NCBI RefSeq assembly: GCF_024808255.1
Contig: NZ_JANTYS010000017.1
Span: 83,365 to 147,364 of the forward strand
From: Mucilaginibacter dorajii
GTDB taxonomy: Bacteria; Bacteroidota; Bacteroidia; Sphingobacteriales; Sphingobacteriaceae
Direction of reading: 5' to 3'
DNA length: 64,000 bases
Shown one piece after another: positions 28,630 to 36,825 of the stretch (position 1 is its first letter; each line of letters starts with the position of its first letter). The notes under the pieces were generated by a model. The model made no database searches. It was not told the DNA's origin and saw nothing but the letters and a program-made list of their open reading frames with translations. Position numbers and translations under genes: made by a program.

Positions 28630-29253
28630 ATGGAAGTGTCAAAAACAGTATTCATGGGTCCTAAAAACAAGGACATCAATAAAAACTGGCGATTGCTTGC
28701 GGAAGGCGACAAGCAGGGACTTTACGAGTGCTTTAATCTTTTTTATAACGACCTGTACCGCTTTGGCCTTTCGCTTTACAAAAACCCCGAGTTGGTTAAA
28801 GAAGGCATCAACAATTTATTCCTGGAGCTGTGGAAAATAAAGCACAAACTGGCCGATGTGCAAAACGTGCAGCAGTACACGCTTACCATTTACAAACGCA
28901 TCCTTTATAAAACTTACCTGCAATTATCAGAGGCCACCCAAACCGGTGGATTGATTGATGATATTAGCGTCGGAGATACGCCTATAGAGCCCTCTTATGA
29001 GTCGATATTGATTGCCAGTCAGCATGATGAGCATATGAAAAAGCGGCTTCAAAAGGCCCTTAACCAGCTATCGCCCCGCCAAAAAGAAATCATCCGCCTG
29101 CGCTATTTTGATACGGTGGCCTTTAAAGATATTGCCGACCAAACCGGACTGAGCGAACGCACCGTTTACAACACCCTGCACAATGCCATTAAGGTATTAA
29201 GGGATGTAATTTGCGTAACTGTATTTTTCAGGCTTTTGGGCGAGGGAAAATAA
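28630..29253 (+). CDS. ECF-type RNA polymerase sigma factor
   Basis: A 207-residue sigma-70 family protein. Region 2 lies at about 25-90 ('LYECFNLFYNDLYRFGLSLYKNPELVKEGINNLFLELW') and region 4 at about 140-190 ('LSPRQKEIIRLRYFDTVAFKDIADQTGLSERTVYNTLHNAIKVLR', the helix-turn-helix). It pairs with the divergent FecR anti-sigma gene and the STN-bearing SusC, the usual trans-envelope switch of Bacteroidota glycan loci. A second Met at residue 9 is an alternative start. Confidence 0.93.
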   Translation: MEVSKTVFMGPKNKDINKNWRLLAEGDKQGLYECFNLFYNDLYRFGLSLYKNPELVKEGINNLFLELWKIKHKLADVQNVQQYTLTIYKRILYKTYLQLSEATQTGGLIDDISVGDTPIEPSYESILIASQHDEHMKKRLQKALNQLSPRQKEIIRLRYFDTVAFKDIADQTGLSERTVYNTLHNAIKVLRDVICVTVFFRLLGEGK

Positions 29254-29317
29254 GTTTCCAATTCCCACCTATCCTATCTCTCAAACTTATTCTGTTTCAA
29301 AAGGTTTATGTATTACC

Positions 29318-30421
29318 ATGGCCAAAAAACCATTACTTGAATTTACGGATAGGGGCATTTACTGCGCGCAGGGCAAATTTTATATTGACCCCTGGAAACC
29401 GGTAGACGACGCCGTAATTACCCATGCCCATGCAGACCATGCCTATGTTGGCCATAAGCATTACCTGGCGCATTATTTATCCAAGGAAGTATTGCTGTAC
29501 AGGCTTGGCGAGATCCAGCTGCAAACGGTAGCGTATGGCGAAACGGTCATGAAAAATGGTGTTGCTATATCGTTGTACCCGGCCGGCCATGTAATCGGTT
29601 CGGCACAGATCCGGGTAGAATATAAGGGCGAGGTTTGGGTAGTATCCGGTGATTACAAGGTAGAGGATGACGGTATCTCCACGCCTTTTGAGCCGGTACA
29701 ATGCCATCATTTTATATCAGAATGCACCTTTGGCATGCCTGTTTATACATGGAAACCACAAGTTCAAATTTTTGAGGATATCAACAACTGGTGGCGTTCT
29801 AACCTGCACAACGGACTGGCTACTGTTTTGGTAGGCTACTCATTGGGCAAAGCGCAACGCATCCTCCAAAACCTCGATCTGTTTAACGGCAAGGTTTATA
29901 CCCATGGCGTAATTGAAAACACCAATGAGGCTTTGCGCCGTAACGGGGTGATATTAAATCCCACAGAAAGGATTACCCAGGATTCTGTAAAAGAAGAAGT
30001 GCGTAAAGGCATCATTATTGCACCACCTTCATCGGTAGGTACACCCTGGATGCGCAAGTTTGGGCCGTATAGCTTTGGCTATTGCTCGGGCTGGATGGCT
30101 ATCCGTGGTGCCAAACGCCGCCGCGCCGCCGACAGGGGTTTTATCCTCTCAGACCATGCCGACTGGGACGGCCTCGTCAGCGCCATTGACGCCACGGGCT
30201 GCGAAAGCGTTTACCTAACGCATGGTTACACCGCCACCTTTGCAAGATATTTAAACGGAATTGGGTTTGACGCGCATGAAGTGCATACGCTGTATGGCGG
30301 CGAGGAAGAGGCCCCCTCCCAACCTCCCCCGGAAGGGGAGGAGTTAAAAGAAACCGAGGAGAAAATTTTTGAAGTCTCCCCTACCGGGGGAGATTTAGAG
30401 GGGGCTGGGACCACCTCATGA
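29318..30421 (+). CDS. Ligase-associated DNA exonuclease (metallo-beta-lactamase fold)
   Basis: A 367-residue nuclease of the beta-CASP-like/SNM1-related group coupled to bacterial ATP-dependent ligases. It carries the metal motif HAHADHAYVGH (HxHxDH), further ligands at 'PAGHVIGSAQ' and 'VSGDYK', and 'SDHADWDGL' late in the chain. Residues about 331-365 (EEAPSQPPPEGEEL and onward) lie past the end of the recognisable domain and are encoded by an inserted palindromic repeat (30311-30405), an odd acidic, Pro/Gly-rich tail. The stop overlaps the ligase start by 4 bp, so the two are translationally coupled. Confidence 0.92.
   Translation: MAKKPLLEFTDRGIYCAQGKFYIDPWKPVDDAVITHAHADHAYVGHKHYLAHYLSKEVLLYRLGEIQLQTVAYGETVMKNGVAISLYPAGHVIGSAQIRVEYKGEVWVVSGDYKVEDDGISTPFEPVQCHHFISECTFGMPVYTWKPQVQIFEDINNWWRSNLHNGLATVLVGYSLGKAQRILQNLDLFNGKVYTHGVIENTNEALRRNGVILNPTERITQDSVKEEVRKGIIIAPPSSVGTPWMRKFGPYSFGYCSGWMAIRGAKRRRAADRGFILSDHADWDGLVSAIDATGCESVYLTHGYTATFARYLNGIGFDAHEVHTLYGGEEEAPSQPPPEGEELKETEEKIFEVSPTGGDLEGAGTTS
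30311..30405. repeat. Palindromic repeat inside the exonuclease gene
   Basis: GCCCCCTCCCAACCTCCCCC and onward (30311-30345) is inverted as CTCCCCTACCGGGGGAGATT and onward to GAGGGGGC (30372-30405). The arms match imperfectly over about 34 bp with a 26-bp loop. It is translated in frame as the last 35 residues of the exonuclease. Confidence 0.85.
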
Positions 30422-32034
30422 AAGCCTTCGCCCAACTCTTCCTTTCTTTAGATGAAACCAACAAAACCAATGAGAAGGTTAAGGTTTTAAAGGAGTATTT
30501 TAATGCCGTACCCGATACTGATAAGATGCACATGTTGGCCCTGTTTACCGGGCGCAAGCCTAAGCGGCAAATCAACTCCACGCTGGTGCGTACCTGGGCT
30601 ATCGAGGCATCTACTATCCCGGCATGGCTATTTGAAGAAAGCTACCATGTAGTGGGCGACCTTGCCGAAACCATGGCCCTGCTGATGCCGCAAAGTGATG
30701 TGAGCAGCAGCAAAACTCTGACTGAATGGATAGCCGAGATCAACAACCTCAACGATAAAACCGAAGAGCAGAAAAAGGAATGGCTGTTAGCTTCATGGGC
30801 CATGTTAGATAACCAGGAACGCTTCGTTTTTAACAAACTGCTCACCGGCAGTTTCCGAGTTGGGGTATCGCAAAATTTAGTGATTAAGGCTTTGGCCGAT
30901 ATTTCGGGTTTGGAAGCGGCTGTATTGACCCACCGCATTATGGGCAGCTGGCTGCCCGAAACTTTCCAGTTTGCACAACTGATGGAGGAACAGGACGCTG
31001 CCGAAAATATTTCAAGACCATACCCTTTTTTCCTGGCCTACCCTATCCAGGAAACATCCGAGAAACAAAAAACACCTGAGGAAGTAGGTGCCACGCTTGG
31101 CAATGCTGCCGACTGGCAGGCCGAGTGGAAATGGGATGGTATCCGTGCCCAAATGATTAAACGTAATGGCGAAATTTTTATCTGGAGCCGAGGTGAGGAC
31201 CTGGCTACCGAAAAGTTCCCCGAGTTACACCCCTTTTTGAAAGCCCTGCCGGATGGTACCGTGATAGATGGCGAGATCCTGAGTTTTCAAAATGGTTTGC
31301 CCATGCCTTTTAATGTGCTGCAAACCCGCATCGGCAGAAAAAACCTGAGTAAAAAGATATTGGAAGAAAGTCCGGTTGCAGTCATCGCCTATGATTGCCT
31401 GGAATATAAAGGCCAGGACATTCGCGCCAAAACACAAAGTGAAAGGCGGCTGATATTAGAAGAGTTACAGGCCGCTACTGCTTATCCCGAAGTCTTCCGG
31501 ATTTCGGCATTGATTAAATTTGATACATGGGACGAATTAGGGCAAATCAGGGAACAATCGCGTGCTATGATAGCCGAAGGAATTATGCTTAAACGCAAAA
31601 GCGCCGCTTACCAGGTTGGCCGGAAGCGGGGCGATTGGTGGAAATGGAAAATTGACCCGCTATCGGTAGACGCCGTGATGATCTACGCCCAAAAAGGCCA
31701 TGGACGCCGGGCAGATCTCTATACCGATTACACTTTCGCCGTTTGGGATGGCGATAAACTGGTACCCTTTGCCAAAGCTTACTCGGGCCTGACCGATGCC
31801 GAAATCAACAAGGTAGACTACTTTATTAAACGTAACACCATCGAAAAATTTGGCCCGGTGCGCACGGTAAAACCCGAACTGGTTTTTGAAATAGGGTTTG
31901 AAGGGATCAATAAATCTACCCGGCATAAATCGGGCATAGCCTTGCGTTTCCCACGTATCCTGCGCTGGCGGCAGGACAAACCCAAAGAGGAAGCCGATAC
32001 ACTGGAAAGTTTGAAGGCTTTGTTGGGCGAATAA
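30418..32034 (+). CDS. ATP-dependent DNA ligase
   Basis: A 538-residue ligase of the 'cisplatin-resistance' type. The N-terminal 190 residues form an all-helical DNA-binding domain. The adenylation domain has the catalytic lysine motif KWDGIRAQ, then 'GTVIDGEILSF' (motif III region), 'AEGIMLKRKSAAYQVG' (motif IV) and 'WWKWKIDPLSVDAVMI' (motif V). The OB domain ends with 'GIALRFPRILRWRQDKP'. It seals nicks with ATP, probably in DNA repair alongside the NAD-dependent ligase. It is coupled with the upstream exonuclease; the helicase often found in this repair cluster is not in this window. Confidence 0.95.
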   Translation: MKAFAQLFLSLDETNKTNEKVKVLKEYFNAVPDTDKMHMLALFTGRKPKRQINSTLVRTWAIEASTIPAWLFEESYHVVGDLAETMALLMPQSDVSSSKTLTEWIAEINNLNDKTEEQKKEWLLASWAMLDNQERFVFNKLLTGSFRVGVSQNLVIKALADISGLEAAVLTHRIMGSWLPETFQFAQLMEEQDAAENISRPYPFFLAYPIQETSEKQKTPEEVGATLGNAADWQAEWKWDGIRAQMIKRNGEIFIWSRGEDLATEKFPELHPFLKALPDGTVIDGEILSFQNGLPMPFNVLQTRIGRKNLSKKILEESPVAVIAYDCLEYKGQDIRAKTQSERRLILEELQAATAYPEVFRISALIKFDTWDELGQIREQSRAMIAEGIMLKRKSAAYQVGRKRGDWWKWKIDPLSVDAVMIYAQKGHGRRADLYTDYTFAVWDGDKLVPFAKAYSGLTDAEINKVDYFIKRNTIEKFGPVRTVKPELVFEIGFEGINKSTRHKSGIALRFPRILRWRQDKPKEEADTLESLKALLGE

Positions 32035-32347
32035 GGGTAAAACATCTAAATTGGGTTAACATAACTTAACACATTTCAAACAAATAAGCATGTAAATATT
32101 TGAAAATCAATATTTTATATTTTAACATGGTTAACACTAAACTGGTTGTTTTAGTAATTTAAATGCATCTAATATTTATGCCTGTTGTTGGCTAAATAGG
32201 TTCAGGAGAGAATTGATTTTTAACCATGGCAAAATTCCGTTTGATGTTATTTATACGCGTTTGCATTGATCGGGAGAATGAGTGCAGTAATGCTGCAAAC
32301 CTAAAAAATTGTAACTTCGCCATCTTTAACAATAAACTGACCATCAA
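32035..32347. other. AT-rich intergenic stretch before the MaoC gene
   Basis: No gene is seen in these 313 bp. It is AT-rich, with several GTTAAC-type hexamers (for example around 32055 and 32128). A TAACTTCG box (32312-32319), one mismatch from the TAnnTTTG -7 consensus, lies 29 bp before the MaoC start and is its likely promoter. Confidence 0.4.
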
Positions 32348-32809
32348 ATGTTAACCATTAATAACTTCGCGGAATTTGAAGCACAGGTAGGTAATGACCT
32401 TGGCGCTTCGTCATGGTACAAAATAACCCAGGAGCAGATCAATAAATTTGCCGATGCAACTTTAGATTACCAATGGATTCACACCGACCCGGAAAGAGCT
32501 AAAACCGAAAGCCAGTTTGGTGCTACCATCGCCCACGGCTATCTTACCCTATCGTTGGTACCCTATTTATGGAAAGAAATTGTAAAGGTTGAAAACTTGA
32601 AAATGGAGATCAATTACGGCATCGAAAACCTGCGTTTTGGCCAGGCGGTATTGGTTGATAGCGAAGTACGCCTGAAGGTAAAATTAGCCGGTCTGGTAAA
32701 TTTGCGTGGCAACATTAAAGCCACCATGGCAACCACCCTTGAAATAAAAGATCAAAAGAAACCTGCGTTTACAGGTGAGATTGTGTTTATATATAATTTT
32801 ACGGCGTAA
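32348..32809 (+). CDS. MaoC-family (R)-hydratase/dehydratase
   Basis: A 153-residue hot-dog-fold protein of the MaoC/PhaJ type. Catalytic-site features: 'QWIHTDPERAK' (Asp/His pair) and 'FGATIAHGYLTLSLVPYLW', followed by 'NYGIENLRFGQAVLVDSEVRL'. Such enzymes hydrate trans-2-enoyl-CoA to (R)-3-hydroxyacyl-CoA; the acyl specificity is not visible. It is full length for the stand-alone form, cytosolic and monocistronic. A REP pair begins 8 bp after the stop. Confidence 0.9.
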   Translation: MLTINNFAEFEAQVGNDLGASSWYKITQEQINKFADATLDYQWIHTDPERAKTESQFGATIAHGYLTLSLVPYLWKEIVKVENLKMEINYGIENLRFGQAVLVDSEVRLKVKLAGLVNLRGNIKATMATTLEIKDQKKPAFTGEIVFIYNFTA

Positions 32810-32817
32810 CTCCTAAC

Positions 32818-32936
32818 GTAGAGACGCAATATTTTGCGTCTCCCACCAGACAAGCGAATTTGCAACAGCGATTTGCAAAAGTGATTTGCAAGAGTGATTT
32901 GCATGCGGGAGACGCAAAATATTGCGTCTCTACATA
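32818..32936. repeat. REP palindrome pair, copy C, upstream of the RAYT gene
   Basis: GTAGAGACGCAATATTTTGC and onward (32818-32844) is inverted at 32907-32936 (GGGAGACGCAAAATATTGCG and onward). Three near-tandem GTGATTTGCA units (32868-32905) abut the right arm. The pair ends 18 bp before the transposase start. Confidence 0.9.
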
Positions 32937-32954
32937 GACCAAACCTTATTTTTT

Positions 32955-33500
32955 ATGGAGGAGAAATTCAATAATAAATTCCGAATTCCGGCAGCCCGCT
33001 TATCAAACTGGGATTATGGCTCTAACGGTTTATATTATATTACCATCTGCACAAAACAAAGACTCCATTATTTTGGCGATATCGTTGCATCAGTCGACGA
33101 AAATCAAGTTTCATTAAATAAAACCACTATTGGTGAAATAGCTTATACTAATTGGATTGAAATTCCCATCCATCACCCATTCATAGAATTAGATGAATTT
33201 ATATTGATGCCCAATCATCTGCACGGAATTATTTTCATCAACAGGCCAGATAAAATTGACTGGCAGCTTAATAAATTTGGCGCGCAAAGTAAAAATTTAG
33301 CTTCGGCCATGCGCGGTTACAAAGCATCGGTAAAAACCTATGCAACAACTAATGAAATAGAGTTTTCATGGCAGCCACGATATTTTGATCGGGTGATTCG
33401 CAATGAAAAAGAATATCAAAATGTAAGGGAATATATCTTTAAAAATCCGGAAAACTGGCTGGCTAACGGAGATAACGAAGACAATTATTTCCCAATGTAA
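32955..33500 (+). CDS. REP-associated tyrosine transposase (RAYT, HUH/IS200-like)
   Basis: A 181-residue single-strand transposase of the TnpA_REP family. The HUH pair is HLH (H88, H90) in ILMPNHLHGIIF. The catalytic Tyr is Y154 or Y160 in 'NEKEYQNVREYIFKNPENW'. The N-terminal 'YYITICTKQRLHYFGDI' and 'MRGYKASVKTYA' are also typical. The start at 32955 is chosen because the longer frame from 32922 would begin inside the REP palindrome. RAYTs cut and join DNA at REP palindromes, and this gene is flanked on both sides by its presumed substrates (32818-32936, 33517-33740). All active-site residues are present, so it may be functional. Confidence 0.92.
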   Translation: MEEKFNNKFRIPAARLSNWDYGSNGLYYITICTKQRLHYFGDIVASVDENQVSLNKTTIGEIAYTNWIEIPIHHPFIELDEFILMPNHLHGIIFINRPDKIDWQLNKFGAQSKNLASAMRGYKASVKTYATTNEIEFSWQPRYFDRVIRNEKEYQNVREYIFKNPENWLANGDNEDNYFPM

Positions 33501-33516
33501 TTGGGTTTCCATAAAC

Positions 33517-33740
33517 GTAGAGACGCAACATTTTGCGTCTCCCGCTGTACAGAGTCGCTTTGCCGAGGCAATTTTTGAGGTTTTCCACAAGTAGAGACGC
33601 AACATTTTGCGTCTACTGCTGTACAGAGCGATTTTACAGAGATGATTTAAATTTGACGGCGAAATTTGCATGGGTGATTTGCATGGGTGATTTGCATGCG
33701 GTGATTTGCATGCGGGAGACGCAAAATATTGCGTCTCTAC
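33517..33740. repeat. REP cluster, copy D, downstream of the RAYT gene
   Basis: Two direct units (33517-33543 and 33591-33617, both beginning GTAGAGACGCAACATTTTGC) precede one inverted unit (33712-33740). Four tandem TGATTTGCATG-type 13-mers (33662-33712) lead into the inverted unit. This is the most elaborate of the four REP loci in the window. Confidence 0.9.
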
Positions 33741-33753
33741 AAAAAATACTCAT

Positions 33754-33793
33754 AAAACAGCAAAGGCCTCATCACTGAGGCCTTTGCTGTTTT
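33754..33793 (-). terminator. Terminator of gcvP, probably bidirectional
   Basis: AAAACAGCAAAGGCCTCA (33754-33771) is perfectly complementary to 33776-33793 around a 4-base loop. The A and T tracts on both sides allow termination on either strand. It abuts the gcvP stop codon. Confidence 0.85.
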
Positions 33794-33794
33794 A

Positions 33795-36704
33795 TCATGT
33801 TCCGTATTCCGGGGTGGTTACTTCGCTTTCTTCAAACTCGTAATCGGTTAATGGCGGGCATGAACATATCAATGTTCTATCGCCATAGGTATCATTAACC
33901 CGGCCTACTGATGGCCAGAATTTGAATGCGGCCACGTATGGTAGCGGGAATGCCGCTTTTTGGCGGGTGTATGGATGCTCCCAATCGTTGCCGGTAATTA
34001 CGGTTACGGTGTGTGGTGCATTTTTTAAAGGGTTATCTGTTTTATCTAACACACCGCTTGCCACATCAGCAATTTCATGGCGGATAGCGATCATCGCGTC
34101 GCAGAAACGGTCAAGCTCATGCTTAGGCTCAGATTCTGTTGGCTCAACCATTACGGTACCCGCAACCGGGAACGATACAGTTGGCGCGTGGAAACCATAA
34201 TCCATTAAACGTTTTGCAATATCGGTAACTTCGATGCCGAATGATTTAAACGAGCGGCAATCCAGGATCATTTCGTGAGCACAACGACCATTGGCACCGG
34301 TGTATAATACCGGGAAGTGATCCTGCAAACGGGTTTTAATATAGTTGGCATTCAGGATGGCGTAACGGGTTGCATTAGTCAAACCTTCGCCGCCCATCAT
34401 GGCTATATAAGCGTGTGAAATGATCAATATAGATGCCGAACCCCATGGAGCAGCAGATACCGCGTGGATAGATTTACCCCTGTCGATATCAACCACAGCA
34501 TGGCCTGGCAAATAGGGAACCAGGTGCTTAGCCACACCAATCGGCCCCATACCCGGGCCACCGCCACCGTGAGGGATACAGAAGGTTTTATGCAGGTTAA
34601 GGTGACAAACGTCGGCACCAATATTGGCCGGGCTTGTTAAACCAACCTGCGCGTTCATGTTGGCACCATCCATATAAACCTGGCCACCATTTTCATGAAT
34701 GATTTCGCAAATTTCGATGATCGATTCTTCAAACACACCGTGGGTAGATGGGTAGGTAACCATTAAGCATGAAAGCTCATTTTTATATTGCTCTGCCTTG
34801 GCTTTCATATCGGCAACGTCGATATTGCCGTTGTCGTCGCATTTAACTACCACTATTTTCATACCGGCCATAGCTGCAGATGCAGGGTTGGTGCCGTGTG
34901 CTGATGATGGGATTAAAGCGATGTTACGGTGGGTATCTCCCCTATCATGATGATACGCGCGGATCACCATTAAGCCCGCGTACTCGCCTTGAGCGCCTGC
35001 ATTTGGCTGTAAACTCATGGCCGCAAAGCCGGTGATCTCGCTTAACCAGTTGTTGATCTCATCAAACAGCTGCATGTAGCCACCAACCTGGTCGGTTGGT
35101 GCAAAGGGGTGAATTTTACTGAAATGGCTCCAGGTAACCGGGACCATTTCTGTAGTGGCATTCAACTTCATGGTACATGAACCCAAAGCAATCATTGAGT
35201 GGCAAAGTGAAAGATCTTTTGCCTCTAATGATTTAATATAACGCAGCATTTCATGCTCTGAATGGTGCGAGTTGAACAGCGCGTGTGTTAAATAAGCAGA
35301 TGTACGCTGCAATTCAGTTGGAATAACAGTTTCCAAACCGGCTTTCAATCCGTCGAAATCAACATCATTAACGCTTTTGCCCAATACTTTGGCAAAAAAC
35401 CTTACTATGGTTTTGATATCCTCGGCCGAGGTGGTTTCATCAACAGAAATAGTTACAACAGAGCCATTGTAACTAAAGTTCATTTCGTTGTTTAACGCCT
35501 CTGAATGAATCGGGCCGGCTAAATGTGCTACGTCAAACTTCAGGGTATCAAAATAGCTTTCATTCAGTTGCTCGTAACCTAATTCGCCAAGGGCTTTAGC
35601 CAATAGTATAGTTAAGCCATGAATCCTTTCGGCAATTAGTTTAACTCCCTGCGGACCATGATACACCGCATACATACCGGCCATAATAGCCAATAAGGCC
35701 TGCGCGGTACAAATATTTGAGGTTGCTTTATCCCTGCGGATGTGTTGCTCGCGGGTTTGCAAAGCCATACGCAAAGCGTAGTTGCCCGCGCTATCAATAG
35801 TTACACCAATGATACGACCCGGGATGGAGCGTTTGTATTCTTCTTTAGTAGCAAAAAATGCCGCGTGCGGACCGCCAAAGCCCATTGGTACACCAAAGCG
35901 CTGAGTGGAGCCAACCACAATATCGGCGCCCCACTCGCCCGGGGGCGTTAGCAGCACCAGGCTCATGATATCGGCAACAACGGTTAGTTTAATGCCTTTT
36001 TCGTGGCCCTTAGCGGCAAAATCTGTATAGTTATAAACAGCACCATTACCGGCAGGGTATTGAACTATAGCACCAAACATACTGTCGGTGAGTTCAACAG
36101 TGCGGTGGTCGCCTATTTGAAGTTCGATGCCATAAGGCTCAGAACGGGTTTTTAAAATATCGATAGTTTGCGGGAACAGTTCTTCAGATACAAAGAACAC
36201 GTTAGCAGCCGTATTTTTGCGTAAGCTGTATTGCATAAACATAGCTTCGGCAGCGGCTGTACCCTCGTCTAATAATGATGCGTTGGCAATTTCCATACCG
36301 GTAAGGTCAATTACCATGGTTTGGAAATTTAATAAGGCCTGTAAACGTCCTTGGGCAATTTCGGCCTGGTAAGGCGTGTATTGGGTATACCATCCCGGGT
36401 TTTCGAGGATGTTACGCTGAATAACCCCAGGCACAATCACGTCATAATAACCCTTGCCGATGAATGATTTAAAAACCTTGTTTTTTAAAGACGTTTGCTT
36501 TAAAGTAGTAAGGTAATCAAACTCGCTTTTTGCGGGAGGTAAATTGAGTGGTTTTTTAAGCCTGATCCTGTCTGGTACAGTTTGCGCTATCAATTCATCA
36601 AGTGAGTTAACACCGATGGTTTTTAACATTTTTGCCGTATCGGCCTCATTTGGAGCAATATGCCTCGATTGGAATTGTTCCTGGTAATCTGCGTTAAGCT
36701 TCAT
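33795..36704 (-). CDS. gcvP: Glycine dehydrogenase (decarboxylating), P protein of the glycine cleavage system
   Basis: A 969-residue PLP enzyme that decarboxylates glycine and passes the aminomethyl group to the lipoyl arm of GcvH. It is the full-length single-chain form with tandem homologous halves. The PLP lysine lies in HLNLHKTFCIPHGGGGPG in the C-terminal half. Other landmarks are 'GYYDVIVPGVIQRNILENPGWYTQYTPYQAEIAQGRLQALLNFQ' and 'SCTMKLNATTEM'. It is cytosolic. No gcvT or gcvH lies beside it, as is common in Bacteroidota where these genes are scattered. Confidence 0.97.
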   Translation of the reverse strand: MKLNADYQEQFQSRHIAPNEADTAKMLKTIGVNSLDELIAQTVPDRIRLKKPLNLPPAKSEFDYLTTLKQTSLKNKVFKSFIGKGYYDVIVPGVIQRNILENPGWYTQYTPYQAEIAQGRLQALLNFQTMVIDLTGMEIANASLLDEGTAAAEAMFMQYSLRKNTAANVFFVSEELFPQTIDILKTRSEPYGIELQIGDHRTVELTDSMFGAIVQYPAGNGAVYNYTDFAAKGHEKGIKLTVVADIMSLVLLTPPGEWGADIVVGSTQRFGVPMGFGGPHAAFFATKEEYKRSIPGRIIGVTIDSAGNYALRMALQTREQHIRRDKATSNICTAQALLAIMAGMYAVYHGPQGVKLIAERIHGLTILLAKALGELGYEQLNESYFDTLKFDVAHLAGPIHSEALNNEMNFSYNGSVVTISVDETTSAEDIKTIVRFFAKVLGKSVNDVDFDGLKAGLETVIPTELQRTSAYLTHALFNSHHSEHEMLRYIKSLEAKDLSLCHSMIALGSCTMKLNATTEMVPVTWSHFSKIHPFAPTDQVGGYMQLFDEINNWLSEITGFAAMSLQPNAGAQGEYAGLMVIRAYHHDRGDTHRNIALIPSSAHGTNPASAAMAGMKIVVVKCDDNGNIDVADMKAKAEQYKNELSCLMVTYPSTHGVFEESIIEICEIIHENGGQVYMDGANMNAQVGLTSPANIGADVCHLNLHKTFCIPHGGGGPGMGPIGVAKHLVPYLPGHAVVDIDRGKSIHAVSAAPWGSASILIISHAYIAMMGGEGLTNATRYAILNANYIKTRLQDHFPVLYTGANGRCAHEMILDCRSFKSFGIEVTDIAKRLMDYGFHAPTVSFPVAGTVMVEPTESEPKHELDRFCDAMIAIRHEIADVASGVLDKTDNPLKNAPHTVTVITGNDWEHPYTRQKAAFPLPYVAAFKFWPSVGRVNDTYGDRTLICSCPPLTDYEFEESEVTTPEYGT

Positions 36705-36731
36705 GAAGTAGTCGTCCCCTTAAATTTACCG

Positions 36732-36762
36732 CAAAGGTACGGTTTTACAATATGAGTAACAA
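36732..36762 (-). promoter_or_regulatory. Promoter of gcvP
   Basis: On the minus strand a TTG (36760-36762) is followed after 20 bp by TACCTTTG (36732-36739), matching the Bacteroidota -33/-7 consensus. It lies 28 bp before the gcvP start. I saw no glycine-riboswitch-like structure in the short leader. Confidence 0.6.
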
Positions 36763-36825
36763 TTGCGTAATATGATATTGACAAAGCGTTTACAGGAAAA
36801 AAATGTATTTTAGTTGCTAACTATT

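Noticed and set aside
32922..32954. Eleven-codon upstream extension of the RAYT gene
   Set aside because: It would start inside the right arm of the REP palindrome; the ATG at 32955 gives the normal N-terminus.
33754..33793. Perfect 18-bp inverted repeat as another REP element
   Set aside because: It shares no sequence with the REP units, has a 4-base loop and A/T tails, and abuts the gcvP stop, so it is a terminator.
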